Source of the DNA: Trifolium pratense
Taxonomy: Eukaryota; Streptophyta; Magnoliopsida; Fabales; Fabaceae
Length of the DNA: 64,000 bases
Reading direction: 5' to 3'
Assembly (NCBI RefSeq): GCF_020283565.1
Contig: NC_060065.1
Coordinates: 20,374,866-20,438,865, forward strand
Shown: positions 46,901-59,208 of the stretch, piece by piece
Position numbering within the stretch: position 1 is the first letter of the stretch
Layout: the number at the start of each line of letters is the position of its first letter
Translations under genes and position numbers: made by a program
The notes under the pieces: generated by a model
What the model saw: only the letters and a program-made list of their open reading frames with translations
Databases searched by the model: none
Told to the model about the DNA's origin: nothing

Positions 46901-49784
46901 AAGTAATTGCTACTCAGGAACCACATACATAAGATTTAATCCTTTTGATGGTGAGCCATAAGGCATTCTCTTGCTCCACTTCATCACAGATTTCTAACTG
47001 AAAAATGGCGGTTTACAAATTAACTACAACAAAATAACATACATGAGAGTCAATCAAAGAGAGAGAAGGTGGAGAGTAAACTGCAAAGTTCTTTTATAAC
47101 CTTGAAAAGCCCGAATTGCCATCTGGTTTGTCTCCAAACAAAAAAAAGGTATTTTTCAATGGAATATGATATTATCATAGTTTTTTTTCGCAATGATGTA
47201 GACAGTAGGACATTATGTAGTGTTTTTTTTTTTTTGCAGTATTCAATAGTTTTTAGTGTGGTTCGTATATTAAGGGTTTACCTTTGGACTCAGGAGTAGC
47301 AGAAGCTATTTCCCCCACTGTTTAATGCTACTGCCTGGTTTTCTCCATACCCTCTCTGTTAATTTTTGTCTCCTTTATCTTGAGACTCTACCTCTTCTTT
47401 TTTCCTCTTCCATTTCTATTCCTCTATTTGATTATATATTTGTCTGTCTTCTGCCTTGAAAACTGAAAGAAAAACTAAAACTGAAGTCCCCAAAAATTGT
47501 TGTTGTTATCAACTATTATGTACAGGATTATATCTTTATACATGTGCTTGAACAATCTCCAGGCTGATTGCTTTTTATACTAATTGTTTGTTGTTCATTT
47601 ATGTCTAGAGGAAATTTGGTTGTTTTGATAATTGTTTCTAAAAGGCGTAATCTAACAAAAAGCCACCTGATGTGATATTTCTTTTGGCCAGTTGTTTGAA
47701 TGCCAATGGTGCTTTTATGAAAAAATAACTCAAATATGAAAAAGAAGATAAAGATAAGGTAAAACGGAATGAATAGTGACAAGGCGGCCTTCAATGAATA
47801 TTTTTTACACGCAAGAAAGAATATAAAAAGAAATATCGGGAGAGAAATACAATCATCAGTCATTTGAAACCCAGAAAATAAATTAATGTAACAATGAAAG
47901 AATTGGAAGATGATTACTGTACTCATCGAATTAATTAAATTTAATTGAAAATTTCTTCAGAGTCTTAATTCGTGTTTGTGTACAGGCATTGACACGAGCA
48001 AGGGTTCCTATAGTAAAGCTCATGGATCCAGTTACAGGAATCTCTTGTGATATATGCATTAACAATCTCCTGGCTGTTGTAAATACAAAGCTTCTTCGGG
48101 ATTATGCAAACATTGATGCAAGGTTACGGCAGCTGGCTTTTATCATTAAACATTGGGCAAAGTCAAGAGGAGTTAATGAAACATACCATGGGACCTTATC
48201 TAGCTATGCGTAAGTTCTCTTCTGGTGCTATTTACATAAACAAAATTCTTTGTAAAATGATTGAATTGCTGATGAATGTAGTATAAAACATTTTGCTGTA
48301 AAAATAATTTGTTCAATTCTAATTTCAGGTATGTTTTGATGTGCATTCATTTTCTACAACAGCGACGACCTGCTATCCTTCCATGTTTACAGGTGTGTAA
48401 ATATCTAGACATAACCTTTCCACTTCCTCATTATTGTGATACATATGTTGCAGAAGTATCCTTCATTTTGATCTGAACACAATAACCATGTTTCCATTCA
48501 TCATAGAAAGTGAAAATCAAATTAACCAAGTTTCTTTTTGTTAGCACATCAAATTTTGTGTTATATCCCTGATAATTATTTTTGAAAAGCACATTTTAGG
48601 CATAGGATCAACCAATCAACTCTAATGGGTATGAAATTATGAATCATGTATGTAGGATTTGCAAATGATAAGGAAATTTTCACTTTCAGTTCTGTCGCGG
48701 GTGAAAGTTTTAATGTTTGCCTCTGGCAGGCTAATAGTCACAAGAATAACATCTATGAAATATTTTTAAGCAAGTTTGGTTAATTCTTTCTCATTAAGCA
48801 TGGCATTTGAGTATTTTTGTACATAATTATATGCCTAAATTTGTAATGTAAATCATGAATTTGTTGATTAAATAATATTTTCTGTATAGGGGATGGAACC
48901 AACATACTCTGTGACTGTGGACAATGTTGATTGTGCATTCTTTGACAAAGTTGAAAAACTTGGTCATTTTGGACGACATAACAAGGAAACTATTGCTCAT
49001 CTTGTGTGGGGATTTTTCTATTATTGGGCATATTGTCATGATTATGCAAATTCCGTTATATCTGTACGCACAGGAAGCACAATCAGGTAAAGAGAATTCG
49101 GCATCTATCAATTTTTTGTCATAGTAAACCTCTCTCAAAACTACCATTATTTATTATTGGCGTTTTTAAATATTGTTTTGGTTTTCTGACATGACATGAC
49201 TGTTTATAAGATATTTACTGCTCTATTTGAATAAATAGTTTAATTAAGTGCTTATAGTGTAAGCGCTTATCCATAAACTTTCTATAACAAAAGGTAAAAT
49301 AAAGTCAAACTGTTTTTATTAGATATTACTTAGTTATCTTGGAGAGTTTATGGAAATAAGATAAAAACAACTTATGGACATGTATGTTATAAGCTATTTT
49401 TTAAAGCTCTCCTAAACTGTCACAAGTACTTAGATAGGTTCAAATAAGTCAAATTCAAAAAGAGGCCCTAAAACCATCAACAATACTTAATTGCTAAGCA
49501 AGAAAACTAACATATCCAACATTGTTGATAAAGACTCAGTTTATTGAATATGATACTCTTTCTGGTGTAGCAAGTGCGATAAGGATTGGACAAGAAGGGT
49601 CGGTAATGATCGTCATCTGATATGCATAGAGGATCCCTTTGAAATATCTCACGATCTGGGTCGAGTGGTAGATAAACACAGCATCAAAGTTCTCAGAGAA
49701 GAATTTGAACGTGCTGCTGATATTATGCAGTATGATCCAAATCCATGTGTTAAACTTTTTGAGCCTTATGTTCGTAGCAGTTGA
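43989..49784 (+). CDS. URT1: RNA uridylyltransferase, URT1-like
   Basis: Six exons (43989-44930, 45220-45591, 47986-48209, 48329-48392, 48890-49086, 49571-49784) join in frame to 670 residues. URT1 is a cytoplasmic terminal uridylyltransferase that adds U to deadenylated mRNA and prevents excessive trimming. Residues 1-314 are low-complexity and disordered, with His- and Gln-rich runs (HHHLHQNQN, a seven-Gln tract), as expected for the family N-terminus. The nucleotidyltransferase core has [18 protein letters not shown] (392-409) with metal-binding Asp404 and Asp406. The third Asp460 lies in [12 protein letters not shown]-associated domain follows ([15 protein letters not shown], then [21 protein letters not shown]). 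All splice sites are GT-AG; the second intron is the longest (2.4 kb). The start is the first ATG in a strong context. No lesion is visible, so this gene should be functional. Confidence 0.95.
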
Positions 49785-50671
49785 TTAACAGGTTGTTTTG
49801 AAAATAGATTTGTAGGTGAAGTAATGAACACTTTGGCTTGTAAAGTTTCTTTTGCCACACATTTGATATTTATTAACCTTGTCTTATGTTGATATATGTG
49901 TATTTATTATGAGCGTTTTAAATGGTATCTCAATGTAAAGAACTTTTGGTTTTGATCTTTTTTATTTGAAAGCAAGAATTTACTTTTATTATATTACTAT
50001 TGTAGCTTTTAAGAACAACACTGTTTAGAACACAGGAAATTTGGAGTTGCATAACAAATGACTTGCAGTTTTTGTGATCTCATATTTTTAGAGAATGAAA
50101 TTTGTGTGCTAACAAAATGTTAGTCATGGTATTTCTTTACCGAATTCTGTCAGGTGGAATCCTATTTCTCCTTCATTAAGGATGTTTTTTTTAGAGAGAG
50201 CAAATTTTACTATTTCTAGATAAGAGATATCAAAATTTAATTCATGTGGATGTATTTGAAAAGTCAAAATATTTAACTAAAATGTATATGATTCCTTCAT
50301 GTACATATGTACTTTTTTTTTTTTGCTGTAATGTGAGCATGTACTTAAGTACCAAAAATAAATGTGTACATGTACTTAGTTAGGCATTGGTTTGTTTATT
50401 TATATAAAAAAGTTTTTGGATAGTTTTGTCATTTTATTTTTAAAAAAAGTGTGGATGTTAGTTAGGCCTTGGTTTGTTTATTTTTAAACTTAATTTTAAA
50501 CATTTTATAATGACCATGGACGAGGTCATATTATTAAAATTATGTATAGCAAGCAACTATAGTATCAAAATTCAAAAGTAGAGATGCAATAATGCATTAT
50601 ATATCTTCATCCTCATTTCCATTTCAAACTAACATCCACACTCCAACACAACCCAACAAGGCAAATATTCA
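49785..50671. other. URT1 3' end and HPR-A upstream region
   Basis: AT-rich, no gene. A short repeated motif around agttaggc(a/c)ttggtttgttta occurs at about 50380 and 50460. Confidence 0.4.
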
Positions 50672-53007
50672 ATGGCAAATCAAAAGAACAACATCATCAT
50701 TGAACAATCCTCAGAAGACAATAATCTCCCAAAAATATTCCTTCACGGTCCTCCCAAATTCTCCATAGTTCTCCAACCCAAACCTTCTCACAACTTTCAT
50801 ATCCTAAACCCTTCTTCTCATCCCCCACTCCACGAATTCATAGCTCTTAATCCTCACCATGTCTCCTCCATCACCGCCGTTGTCTGTACTGGCGGCTTCC
50901 CCGTTAACGCTGAGGTCCTCCAACTTCTCCCCTCGCTCCGTCTCGTATGCACCCCCAGTGCCGGAACTAATCACATTGATCTCTCTGAGTGTCTTCGTCG
51001 GGGTATCCAGGTTTCGAGTGCCGGAAATCTTTTCTCTGAGGATGTTGCTGATTTGGCTGTGGCTTTGCTGATTGATGTTGGAAGGAAAATTTCAGCAGCA
51101 GATCGATTCTTGAGAAGTCAGCTTCAGAAGCCTTGGGATTTTCCACTTGGTTCTAAGGTCTGCAATTTTATTTTATTTTAATTTATTAAAAAATATATAC
51201 TGTATTGTATATAATGTTTTATATTTTGCTGGTAATCTAAGATGTGAATTTAACTTAGCTGCCATCTATTTGATACGGATTGCCTGGCAATAATCAAAAT
51301 ATGACTTTTTTTTTATAAGATTTTATTTTTTTCCTACAAATTGTTTATTTTTATATTTACAACTTGTTCATTTTTAAGTATTAACATGTTTGGCTTTAAA
51401 TATTTTTTAAAATTGACTTATTTAAGGCTATAGACATAGTTTTTTATTTTATTTTTATTTTTATTTTTTAAGTATTGACAAAATGACAAAGCAATCATAA
51501 ACCCACACACACATGTGAGGGGGTCGGGGTTCGAGCCCCGGTCATGACGTCCGACCTAACATTTTTTACATATTTATTTGTCAGTTTAGATAAAACTTTT
51601 GGACAAGGATATAATACATTACTAGTATTAAAATAAATAATGATTGTAACAAAAAAAAATAATGATTAGTTAAGGCTAACTATTTGGTTTTAAATATTTT
51701 TTAAAATTGACTTATTTAAGGCTATAGATATAGTATTTTTTTTTTAGTATTGACAAAATGACAAAACAATCATAAACTCACACACACATGTGAGGGGGTC
51801 TGGGTTCGAGTCCCGATCATGACGTCTGACCTAAAATTTTTAGCATTTATTTTCCGGTTAAGATAAGACTTGTGGACAAGGTTATAATATATTACTAGTG
51901 ACGGGAGAGAGTATTTGTTTTTATTTCAATGATAAAAAAATAATTAATTAAAATATTTTTATTAATAGTAGTTAAATGAGTATATTAATAAAAAATAATA
52001 ATTTATGTTGTATTTGTATTCTAAAAGTACAAATAATATGAGAAATAAAAAAATTGCAAAAAGGGGACATCTATAATAAGAAGGAGAGAGTAGCATGAAC
52101 ACTTTTAAAACTATTTGAAACAGCTTATTATGACAGAAAATAGTTGTTTATAGATTATTTTCGTAATGCCTTAAAGATAGCTTTTATAAATAGTTTGATT
52201 TAAGTTTTTTTAATCCAAATACAGCTGTATGAATATTTTTTCTTGCTCTTTTTCCCCTCCGATTTTAGGTAAAGAGAGTCATGATAATTCGAAGTTCAAT
52301 TAAAAGATAAGCGTAAAATTCACCATATATAGTGATCCTTATGGCCCCATCACATCACTAGTAAAAAAGTTAATACAATGATTGTAATAGTGATCCTAAT
52401 GTAACTAATATAACAAACTTCTTAACTAATTACAACTACCTACTAAATTCCTTAACCCATAGTATTAAACTAATGTGAAGTGTTTCAGTTAACAGGAAAA
52501 AAGATTGGAATTGTTGGTATGGGAAGAATTGGCTTAGAAGTTGCAAAGAGACTTGAAGCATTCAGTTGCATGATATCATACAACTCTAGAAACAAAAAAC
52601 CATTACTTTCATACCCTTTCTATTCAAGTGTCTTAGAACTTGCCACTAACACCAATGTGATCATTCTCTGTTGTGACTTGAATGACCAAACAAGGCACAT
52701 TGTCAACAAAGAAGTCATGTTAGCATTAGGAAAAAGAGGAATCATAGTAAATGTTGGAAGAGGTGCTCTCATTGATGAAAAGGAATTGTTAAAGTGTTTG
52801 ATCGAAGGTGAAATTGGAGGTGCTGGTTTAGATGTGTTTGAGAATGAACCTCATGTTCCTAAAGAGTTCTTTTCTTTGGATAATGTTGTTTTGTCACCTC
52901 ATAAAGGTGCCTTAACTTCAGAGTCTTTGATTGGTATCTCTCAACTTGTGGAACAAAATTTGAAAGCTTTCTTTTCAAATAAGCCTCTGATTACTCCAGT
53001 TATATAG
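50672..53007 (+). CDS. Hydroxypyruvate/hydroxyphenylpyruvate reductase-like (HPR-A)
   Basis: Exons 50672-51157 and 52489-53007 join at ...GSK|LTGKKIG to give 334 residues of a D-isomer-specific 2-hydroxyacid dehydrogenase. Such enzymes use NAD(P)H to reduce hydroxypyruvate, glyoxylate or 4-hydroxyphenylpyruvate. The Rossmann motif GMGRIG is at 172-177. Catalytic residues are Arg253 (NVGRGAL), Glu282 (FENEP) and His300 (LSPHKGAL). The C-terminus PVI has no peroxisomal targeting tripeptide, so a cytosolic location is likely. The N-terminal catalytic half contains GTNHIDLSECLRRGIQVSSAGN. The intron (1.3 kb) carries a duplicated tRNA-like repeat. Exon 2 is almost identical to that of HPR-B, pointing to a recent tandem duplication or gene conversion. 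The substrate cannot be told from sequence. Confidence 0.92.
51385..51900. repeat. Tandem direct repeat with tRNA-like B box in HPR-A intron
   Basis: Two copies of about 210 bp start near 51385 and 51680. They share aaatattttttaaaattgac, ggctatagacatag, then cacacacatgtgagggggtc followed by the B-box-like ggttcgagcccc. They look like duplicated SINE-related DNA. No cloverleaf can be drawn. Confidence 0.65.
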
Positions 53008-54400
53008 TTGAATTTAATGTCTTTGGAAATCTCAATTTCCACGGTAACATTCGATGTTTCGCCAAAGTCGCCGTTCGTATTCTTCATCTTACCGTGTTAC
53101 CAAACATACTCTGATTTCTGTTTTCTTTATCATGCTTTGAATAAATTGTGTAGTTGGATGGAATGTATATATGATGGTGTTTTGTGCTAATTTTTGTTAC
53201 GTTGAAATTATAGAATATACACAACTTCATGTGAAGTTCAAGTTCTCAATCAGCTCTAATGAATAGGTGCTTCAACTTCTGTTTTTAGTCCATAAAAAAA
53301 CTAGTAACCAGATCAATGATTAGGAGATTCAAAGATGAAATGTAAGTTGGTATGGCAAACGAGAGTTTGGACAGAAATTGTATGCATAACAAAGATTGAC
53401 AAGCAAATGAAAGTGACTATAATTATAACCATCAAGAAAGCAAACTAACTAACAGTTGCACAAACTAACTGTTCCAAACTCGACCAAGATCAAATATACG
53501 CGGCCCAAGTACTTTAGATTCAACCCAATATAATTCTCTCACGGAAGCTTCTCTCATACGCCAACGAAAACGAACATGATAACTACTCTATGCTACCTGC
53601 AAAGAATAAACTCTTTATACACTCACAGGACCGTCAGATCAATTTAGATGGCTCTCACCTTCTCCAATGCCGGTCGTTGACACTTGGCACAAACGGTTAT
53701 AACTGTCTCCCTCTATATAAAGACAAATTTTGGCTCTAACATGTAACTTTTCACTTCACTCTCTCTCGATCATAAAAAACAAGCTCAATATTTACTTTTT
53801 AGGTTGAGAATGGACCTACACCTGTCTAAATGCTTACATGTATTGGCGTTTAAATCGATTTTGAGTTGAGTTGCAAGTTTGTGCTTAACCCTATAGAAAA
53901 TCGCTCAAATATGAGGGAAACAATATTGACAATGGATCAAATACAAGGACATAGTGACCTTTAAAAATCTAGACTCGCTGACGAGTTAAACATTTATTCA
54001 AAACTTATAACCATGTAAGACTTTTAAAGAATGTTGGACACTCATTAGTATTTCCTTTGAAAATTTAGTAATACTAAACGGAATTGGGTTTCTCATAGTT
54101 GCTATAGGGTTTCTCTAATAGATGATATTGTTTGTTTCTATCTAGGGCGTTCGATTTTCGATTAATAGATGAGATTGTTTTATTTTATAAAATTGTATTT
54201 TAAATTTAAACTGTCTGATCTCAAATTAACGATCATAATTAATTAAAGCGTAAAATTGCATAATTATTTTACAACGGTGAATGCAAATCCATACTTATGA
54301 GTTCCAGTTTTTTTGCAAGCCTAATGACTAGAAATTCTAGTCTTAAAATCGAATAAATGAAGTGTCCTGGGTTACAAGGCGAATCCATAAAAAAGAAGAA
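53008..54400. other. HPR-A 3' flank, unassigned
   Basis: No gene found. A TATA-like tatataaag near 53715 followed by a CT-rich leader may be an eroded LTR. Its ends were not identified. Confidence 0.35.
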
Positions 54401-54404
54401 AGAA

Positions 54405-54915
54405 ATAGTGAAATGCCAAATACCCTCTGAAATTTCAAAATTCGTCAAATACCCCCCTTAAAATTTGGAAATTAGGTAAATACTGCTTGAAATTGTAAAA
54501 TGTCAATCAAATTGCCTTGCCCCATGCTACATTTACTCTGTCTATTTTGATGAAGAAAAGAGAGGAAAAGATGGATGAAACAAGAATCGATAAAAAGTAT
54601 GATGTTGATGATTGGTATTTCTTGTCTGCCTCTGAATTCGATGACTCAGACTGGTGTATTGGGTGGTTAGAACCTCTTTGTTTTGATTTAGAAAACAATG
54701 ATAATGATAATGAGGATGATTCTGATGATGATAGTTTTGCTATTTTGATTTCTTGTTATTCACCTGGTTGTAAGGAGGTTGAAGTCTCAGATAATGTGAT
54801 TTTGAAGGTTCAAAATAGTCGGAGTAAACAGAGCAAGAGGCAATTTGATTGACACTTTACATTTTCAGGGGATATTTGTCTATTTCCAAATTTCAAGGGT
54901 ATTTGACATGCGTTT
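54405..54915 (+). mobile_element. TIR element carrying an acidic ORF
   Basis: Inverted ends of about 100 bp frame the unit: left gccaaataccctctgaaatt, right reverse complement tcaaatacccttgaaatttg, continuing to the shared tgtcaatcaaattgcct. Between them a frame with an ATG at 54517 or 54550 encodes up to 111 residues including MKKREEKMDETRIDKKYD, WYFLSASEFDDSDWCIGWLE and a run rich in Asp, Asn and Glu, ending QSKRQFD. I do not recognise the protein. The structure resembles a Pack-type element that has captured a gene fragment. No target duplication was found. Confidence 0.55.
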
Positions 54916-55225
54916 GATCTGCTATAAACAGGAAACTTGACCGGATAACTTTTGTTGTACCCTGATTGATTTAAAAACTGGTTACAAGACTGAACAAAGA
55001 AAGTAGCAACAGACAAATTTTTTGTCCCCCACCGAACCACGGGACAACTCTTTGTCCTGGTTACAACTATAAAAAATCTATGTCCTGTTCGGTACTTGTT
55101 GGGAAAAACCGGCATAGAGAAAATAAAAGAACGCAATCATCAACACAAGAATATAACGTGGAAACTCTAAATCGGAGAAAAAACCACGGCCGTTGTCAAA
55201 ACCGACAACCAGAGAATAAACACTA

Positions 55226-56882
55226 GGCAAATGCTAACATGTGACCCAAGAGCACATTTTAAGGTGCATTTAATTAACTAATATTTCATTTAATTTACTT
55301 CAAAAATAGTAATAATCAACTTTATTAATTAAAAGATATGGTCCACTATATTTATTACCTATTTAAAAGAATTGGAAAGACAAAAATATTATATGCTGCC
55401 AAATTTGATTTATGATGATGTGTCTGATTATACGACCATAATTATATGATTCCAATTTTTGTTTTTGTTTGTTAACAATCAGGCTTATATATACTATTGG
55501 AAATACTTGATTTATGCTAACTTGTGTTTTTTGTTTTTTCTCGGTGAACAAGACCGAATATTATAGTATTATGTTGTAATGGTAATGATTGTCAGTACAA
55601 TTTTAGGTTTTAAATTGCTAATATGTTTTAGAATTTTATAATACTTACTAGTATAATTTAATTTTGTTTTCAACTTAAAAAAAAGTTTGACAAAAAAAAA
55701 AGCTTTGTAGCAAAAAAATATAGTTAATTATCATATTTGGCAAGTATCATATTTTGCCTATGCAATTTTTTTAAATGGATAATAAATATAATGAACTATA
55801 TCTTTTAATTAATAAAGTTGGTTATTGCTATTTTTGAAGTATATTAAATGAGATATTAGTTAATTTAATACACCTTAAAATGTGCCCTTAGGGCCAGGGA
55901 CGGACACACTAAGAGGCTGTGTGTGGCTAAAGCCACACCAGATTTTTCATTTTTTTTTATTATAAAAATATATGTAGTGACTAGTGAAGGAGAAAAATTG
56001 TGTGAGTAGTTATCGTGTGGCATTGGTTAGCCCAACAGGCATTTTTTAGGGTTGATTGTTTGGTAGAATTCGAGTTCGATTCCTAATGGGAACAATTCTT
56101 AGCTAGATATTTTTAACCTCGCGACCGGAATTTGTATTATCGAACTCCCTGCGCCCGAAAATATGACCACTAATGCCAAAAAAAATACATCATTTATTCA
56201 ATTAATTTAGAAAGTGAATATTTGATTATAATTAAAGTAGGAGAAAGTAGTTTCTTAAAAAATATACAATTTTCAGTCATAACGAAAATAATTGTACCAC
56301 TTTAATTCTTATCTTCGAGAGGACACAAATTTTGCAAATTTAAAAGGACTTTTAGATCTTTGTGCAAAACTTGTGGAAACAAATAAGTGCAACATATATG
56401 ATTTGGTTTATAAGCTTTTGAAGTTGGCTCTAGTCTTGTCGGTAGCAACTGCAAGTGTGGAACGCATTTTTTCAACTATTAATTAATTTAGTAAAGAGTC
56501 TGTTATGTAACAAAATGAGAGTGATCAATGGTTAAATGACCGTCTTGTAACTCTTATAGAAAGAAATGTTCTTGCAACAATTGACAATGATGTCATTTTA
56601 GCTCATTTTCAACAAATGGATGGTAGACGAATTTCGTTGTAAATGTATTGTACTTAACAGAATTTCATATAATTTCGTCAACAAATGGATGGATGATGAA
56701 CGAATTTCGTTGTAAATGTATTATATCTTATTTTCAGTATAATTTAGTTCATTGTTTCTTCATTTTTTTTGTCACATTTTCTTTAAGATTTTTTTTTAAC
56801 AAGTATTTTCTTTAAGATTTTAGCCACACAAGATTTTCATGTCTAGATCCGTCCCTGCTTAGGGCACATGTTAGCAGAACCC
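55226..56882. mobile_element. Mutator-like MITE, split by a hAT element
   Basis: An exact 9-bp target duplication taaacacta lies at 55217-55225 and 56883-56891. The ends share tgctaacatgtg then gcacattttaaggtg in inverse orientation, and the fold continues inward over about 300 bp (ttaattaataaagttg / caactttattaattaa). The right arm is interrupted by the hAT insertion at 55895-56857. Confidence 0.8.
55895..56857 (+). mobile_element. hAT element remnant with dimerisation-domain fragment
   Basis: The ends cagggacggacaca / gatccgtccctg are typical hAT termini. The target duplication cttagggc (55887-55894, 56858-56865) is exact at 8 bp. The frame at about 56330-56485 encodes LLKLALVLSVATASVERIFSTIN, the conserved core of the hAT C-terminal dimerisation domain. 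Two stops then break the continuation QWLNDRLVTLIERN. The 5' transposase part is missing and a tRNA-like segment (56030-56160) occupies part of the interior. It is non-autonomous but derived from an autonomous element. Confidence 0.88.
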
Positions 56883-57350
56883 TAAACACTATGTGAAAAT
56901 TGTTACAACACATAGACTTCACTCTCAATCACCCCATGCCCCAATACACCCACACTCTCCAAAGTAAATATTTGAACTACATCTCAAATACTCTTAAACA
57001 AGAGCATAAGAGAAAAGCAAAAAGACACAAATATAAACTTAAAGTGTTTACAAGTATTACTGCTTGGTGTAATTATAAACAAAGAACTTAGGTCCATTAT
57101 ATAGCTTTGATTTCCTCCTTGCTTCACAATTCTAAGTGATGTGGGACTTTCAATAGCTATTTTTTAACCTCCTTCTTTTTCTTCATTAGCAATGTGGGAC
57201 TTACATTGCAATCAATCCCATCGGTACTTAGGGAATCAAACGCAAAAGGAACGATAGTAGATGCAATGCGATGATACTGGTTACATTATCTTCATCTCCT
57301 TTCCGGTCAAAACTCTCACCCTCACAACTCAACCCAACAAAGGCTTGTCA

Positions 57351-59208
57351 ATGGCAAATGAAAAAAATAACAACAACAACAACAACAACAATGTTGAACA
57401 ATCCACCAAAAGCAATAATCTCCCAAAAGTATTCATTCACGGTCCACCCCAATTCTCAATAGTCCTCCAACCAAATCCTTCACAAAACTTCCATATCTTA
57501 AACCCTTCATCCCTCCCCTCTCTCCACGAATTCATATCCCTCAATCCTCACCAAGCTTCATCCATTTCCGCCATTCTCTGTACCACTCTCTACCCTGTCA
57601 ATGCCGATGTTATCCGACTTCTCCCCTCCCTTCGTCTCATATGCGCCTCCAGCGCTGGAACTAATCACATTGATCTCTCCGAGTGTCGCCGTCGGGGAAT
57701 CAAGGTCACCAGCGCTGGAAATCTTTTTTCAGAGGAAGTTGCTGATATGGCTGTTGCTTTGCTGATTGATGTCAGTAGGAAAATATCAACGGCGGATCGG
57801 TTCTTGAGAAGACAGGTTCAGAATCAGTTTGCCACTTGGGATTTTCCACTTGGTTCTAAGGTCTGCAATTTCATTTGTTTTTTATTTTATTATTAATAAT
57901 GTTTGTTTCACATGATACAGGTTGGCAATAATTTAAGTGGTGCATAAAAAAAATCGGTGACAATTTTTTAAGACTCTGATTTTTGTTTTTTTTTTACAAA
58001 ATGTTAATGAGATTTCATGAAAAATTGGTTTTCTCCATAGGTGTTCTCGGAAAGAATAATATTAGGAGCATTCTCTTTTCAACGTTCTTTTCAACACTTA
58101 TTTTCTAATTGCTTGGAATCAATGCGGGTTCTTCACTTTGAATGATGAGACCCGCATGAGTTTCACCCAATTAGAGAGAAAGAGAGAGTGTGTTGAAAAG
58201 AGAGTGCTCTTAGCACCACTCTCTTGAAAATCCTGTTTGAGGTGTGTCACTGTGTCTGACACTAAATATGAATATCTCTTAGTCGGAATTCAAACTTTGA
58301 TTTGTCATGTTGTGAGAGTCTAACCCATAACTTTTTATGGTTTAGGTTTTCACAACTTGTCAACACTTTAAATACAAAAACTAAAGGTGTTGTTATTCAA
58401 TTGTTTCATATGCTGACAAACTGTAATTAGTTGTTAGTGTAAATAACTTTACGCCGAAAAGATATATTCGTTAATCTCATGTTTTATTCTATGTAGTTGA
58501 TATGTTCAATGTAATAGTAAATGTTTGGATCAAATGGTTGACCTTTTCTATATAAAATACTACGTATAACTTGATTTTACACTGACAGTAAATAAAATTT
58601 CACCACTAGTATGAAAACAGATACGTGAATTTAACTTAGCTGCAATTATTTAAAGACTTTTGATAATAAAAATGTGACTGGTGTTTCAGTTAACAGGGAA
58701 AAAGATTGGAATTGTTGGTATGGGAAGAATTGGCTTAGAAGTTGCAAAGAGGCTTGAAGCATTCAATTGCATGATATCATACAATTCTAGGAACAAAAAA
58801 CCATTACTTTCATACCCTTTCTATTCAAGTGTCTTAGAACTTGCCACTAACACCAATGTGCTTATTCTCTGTTGTGACTTGAATGACCAAACAAAGTACA
58901 TTGTCAACAAAGAAGTCATTTTGGCATTGGGAAAAGGAGGAATTATAGTAAATGTTGGAAGAGGTGCTCTCATTGATGAAAAGGAATTGTTAAAGTGTTT
59001 GATTGAAGGTGAAATTGGAGGTGCTGGTTTGGATGTGTTTGAGAATGAACCAAATGTTCCTAAAGAATTTTTTTCATTGGATAATGTTGTTTTGTCACCA
59101 CATGCAGCTATCTTAACTTCAGATACTTTTATGAGCATTTGCCAACTTGTGGAACAGAATTTAGAAGCTTTCTTTTCAAATAAGCCTCTGATTACTCCAG
59201 TTATATAG
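57351..59208 (+). CDS. Hydroxypyruvate/hydroxyphenylpyruvate reductase-like (HPR-B)
   Basis: Exons 57351-57860 and 58690-59208 join to 342 residues. It is a 2-hydroxyacid dehydrogenase with GMGRIG at 180-185 and catalytic Arg261, Glu290 and His308. The N-terminus has a nine-Asn run encoded by an (aac)n microsatellite, absent from HPR-A. The preferred start MANEKNN matches MANQKNN of HPR-A; an in-frame ATG 30 codons earlier lies in non-conserved sequence. Residues after the catalytic His differ from HPR-A (PHAAILTSDT versus PHKGALTSES), although the rest of exon 2 is almost the same. Only about 110 bp separate the ATG from a stack of transposons, so the promoter may be rewired or partly transposon-derived. 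Confidence 0.92.
57861..58689 (+). other. HPR-B intron
   Basis: GT-AG intron in the same position as those of HPR-A and HPR-C. The segment 58060-58220 forms an inverted repeat (ggagcattctcttttcaac / gttgaaaagagagtgctct), probably a small MITE. Confidence 0.7.

Larger units (their letters stand above)
55097..57220. mobile_element. Solo-LTR-like element, interrupted
   Basis: It begins TGTTGGGAAAAACC and ends ATCAATCCCA, with the flanking direct repeat tcggtact (55089-55096 and 57221-57228). Its own sequence, about 460 bp once the inner insertion is removed, includes aacgtggaaactctaaatcg and two tgtgggactt motifs, as in Copia-type LTRs. An 8-bp duplication is longer than the usual 5 bp for LTR elements, so the class is uncertain. 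Confidence 0.45.
54910..57243. mobile_element. Outermost MITE of a four-layer nest
   Basis: The left end tgcgtttgatctgctataaa matches the reverse complement of the right end (ttgcgtttgattccctaa). The left interior (aaaactggttacaag, tgtcctgttcggtact) resembles the MITE at 9577-9903. Its right arm is split by the LTR-like element at 55097-57220. Confidence 0.45.

Noticed and set aside
47528..47926. 132-codon minus-strand frame in URT1 intron 2
   Set aside because: Low-complexity Phe/Ile/Leu-rich composition with no recognisable motif; more likely chance in AT-rich intron DNA.
51510..51550. tRNA gene candidates from B-box-like ggttcgagcccc (also near 7010, 10390, 24260, 43320, 63160)
   Set aside because: None allows an acceptor stem, anticodon arm and D arm together; they are SINE heads or remnants.
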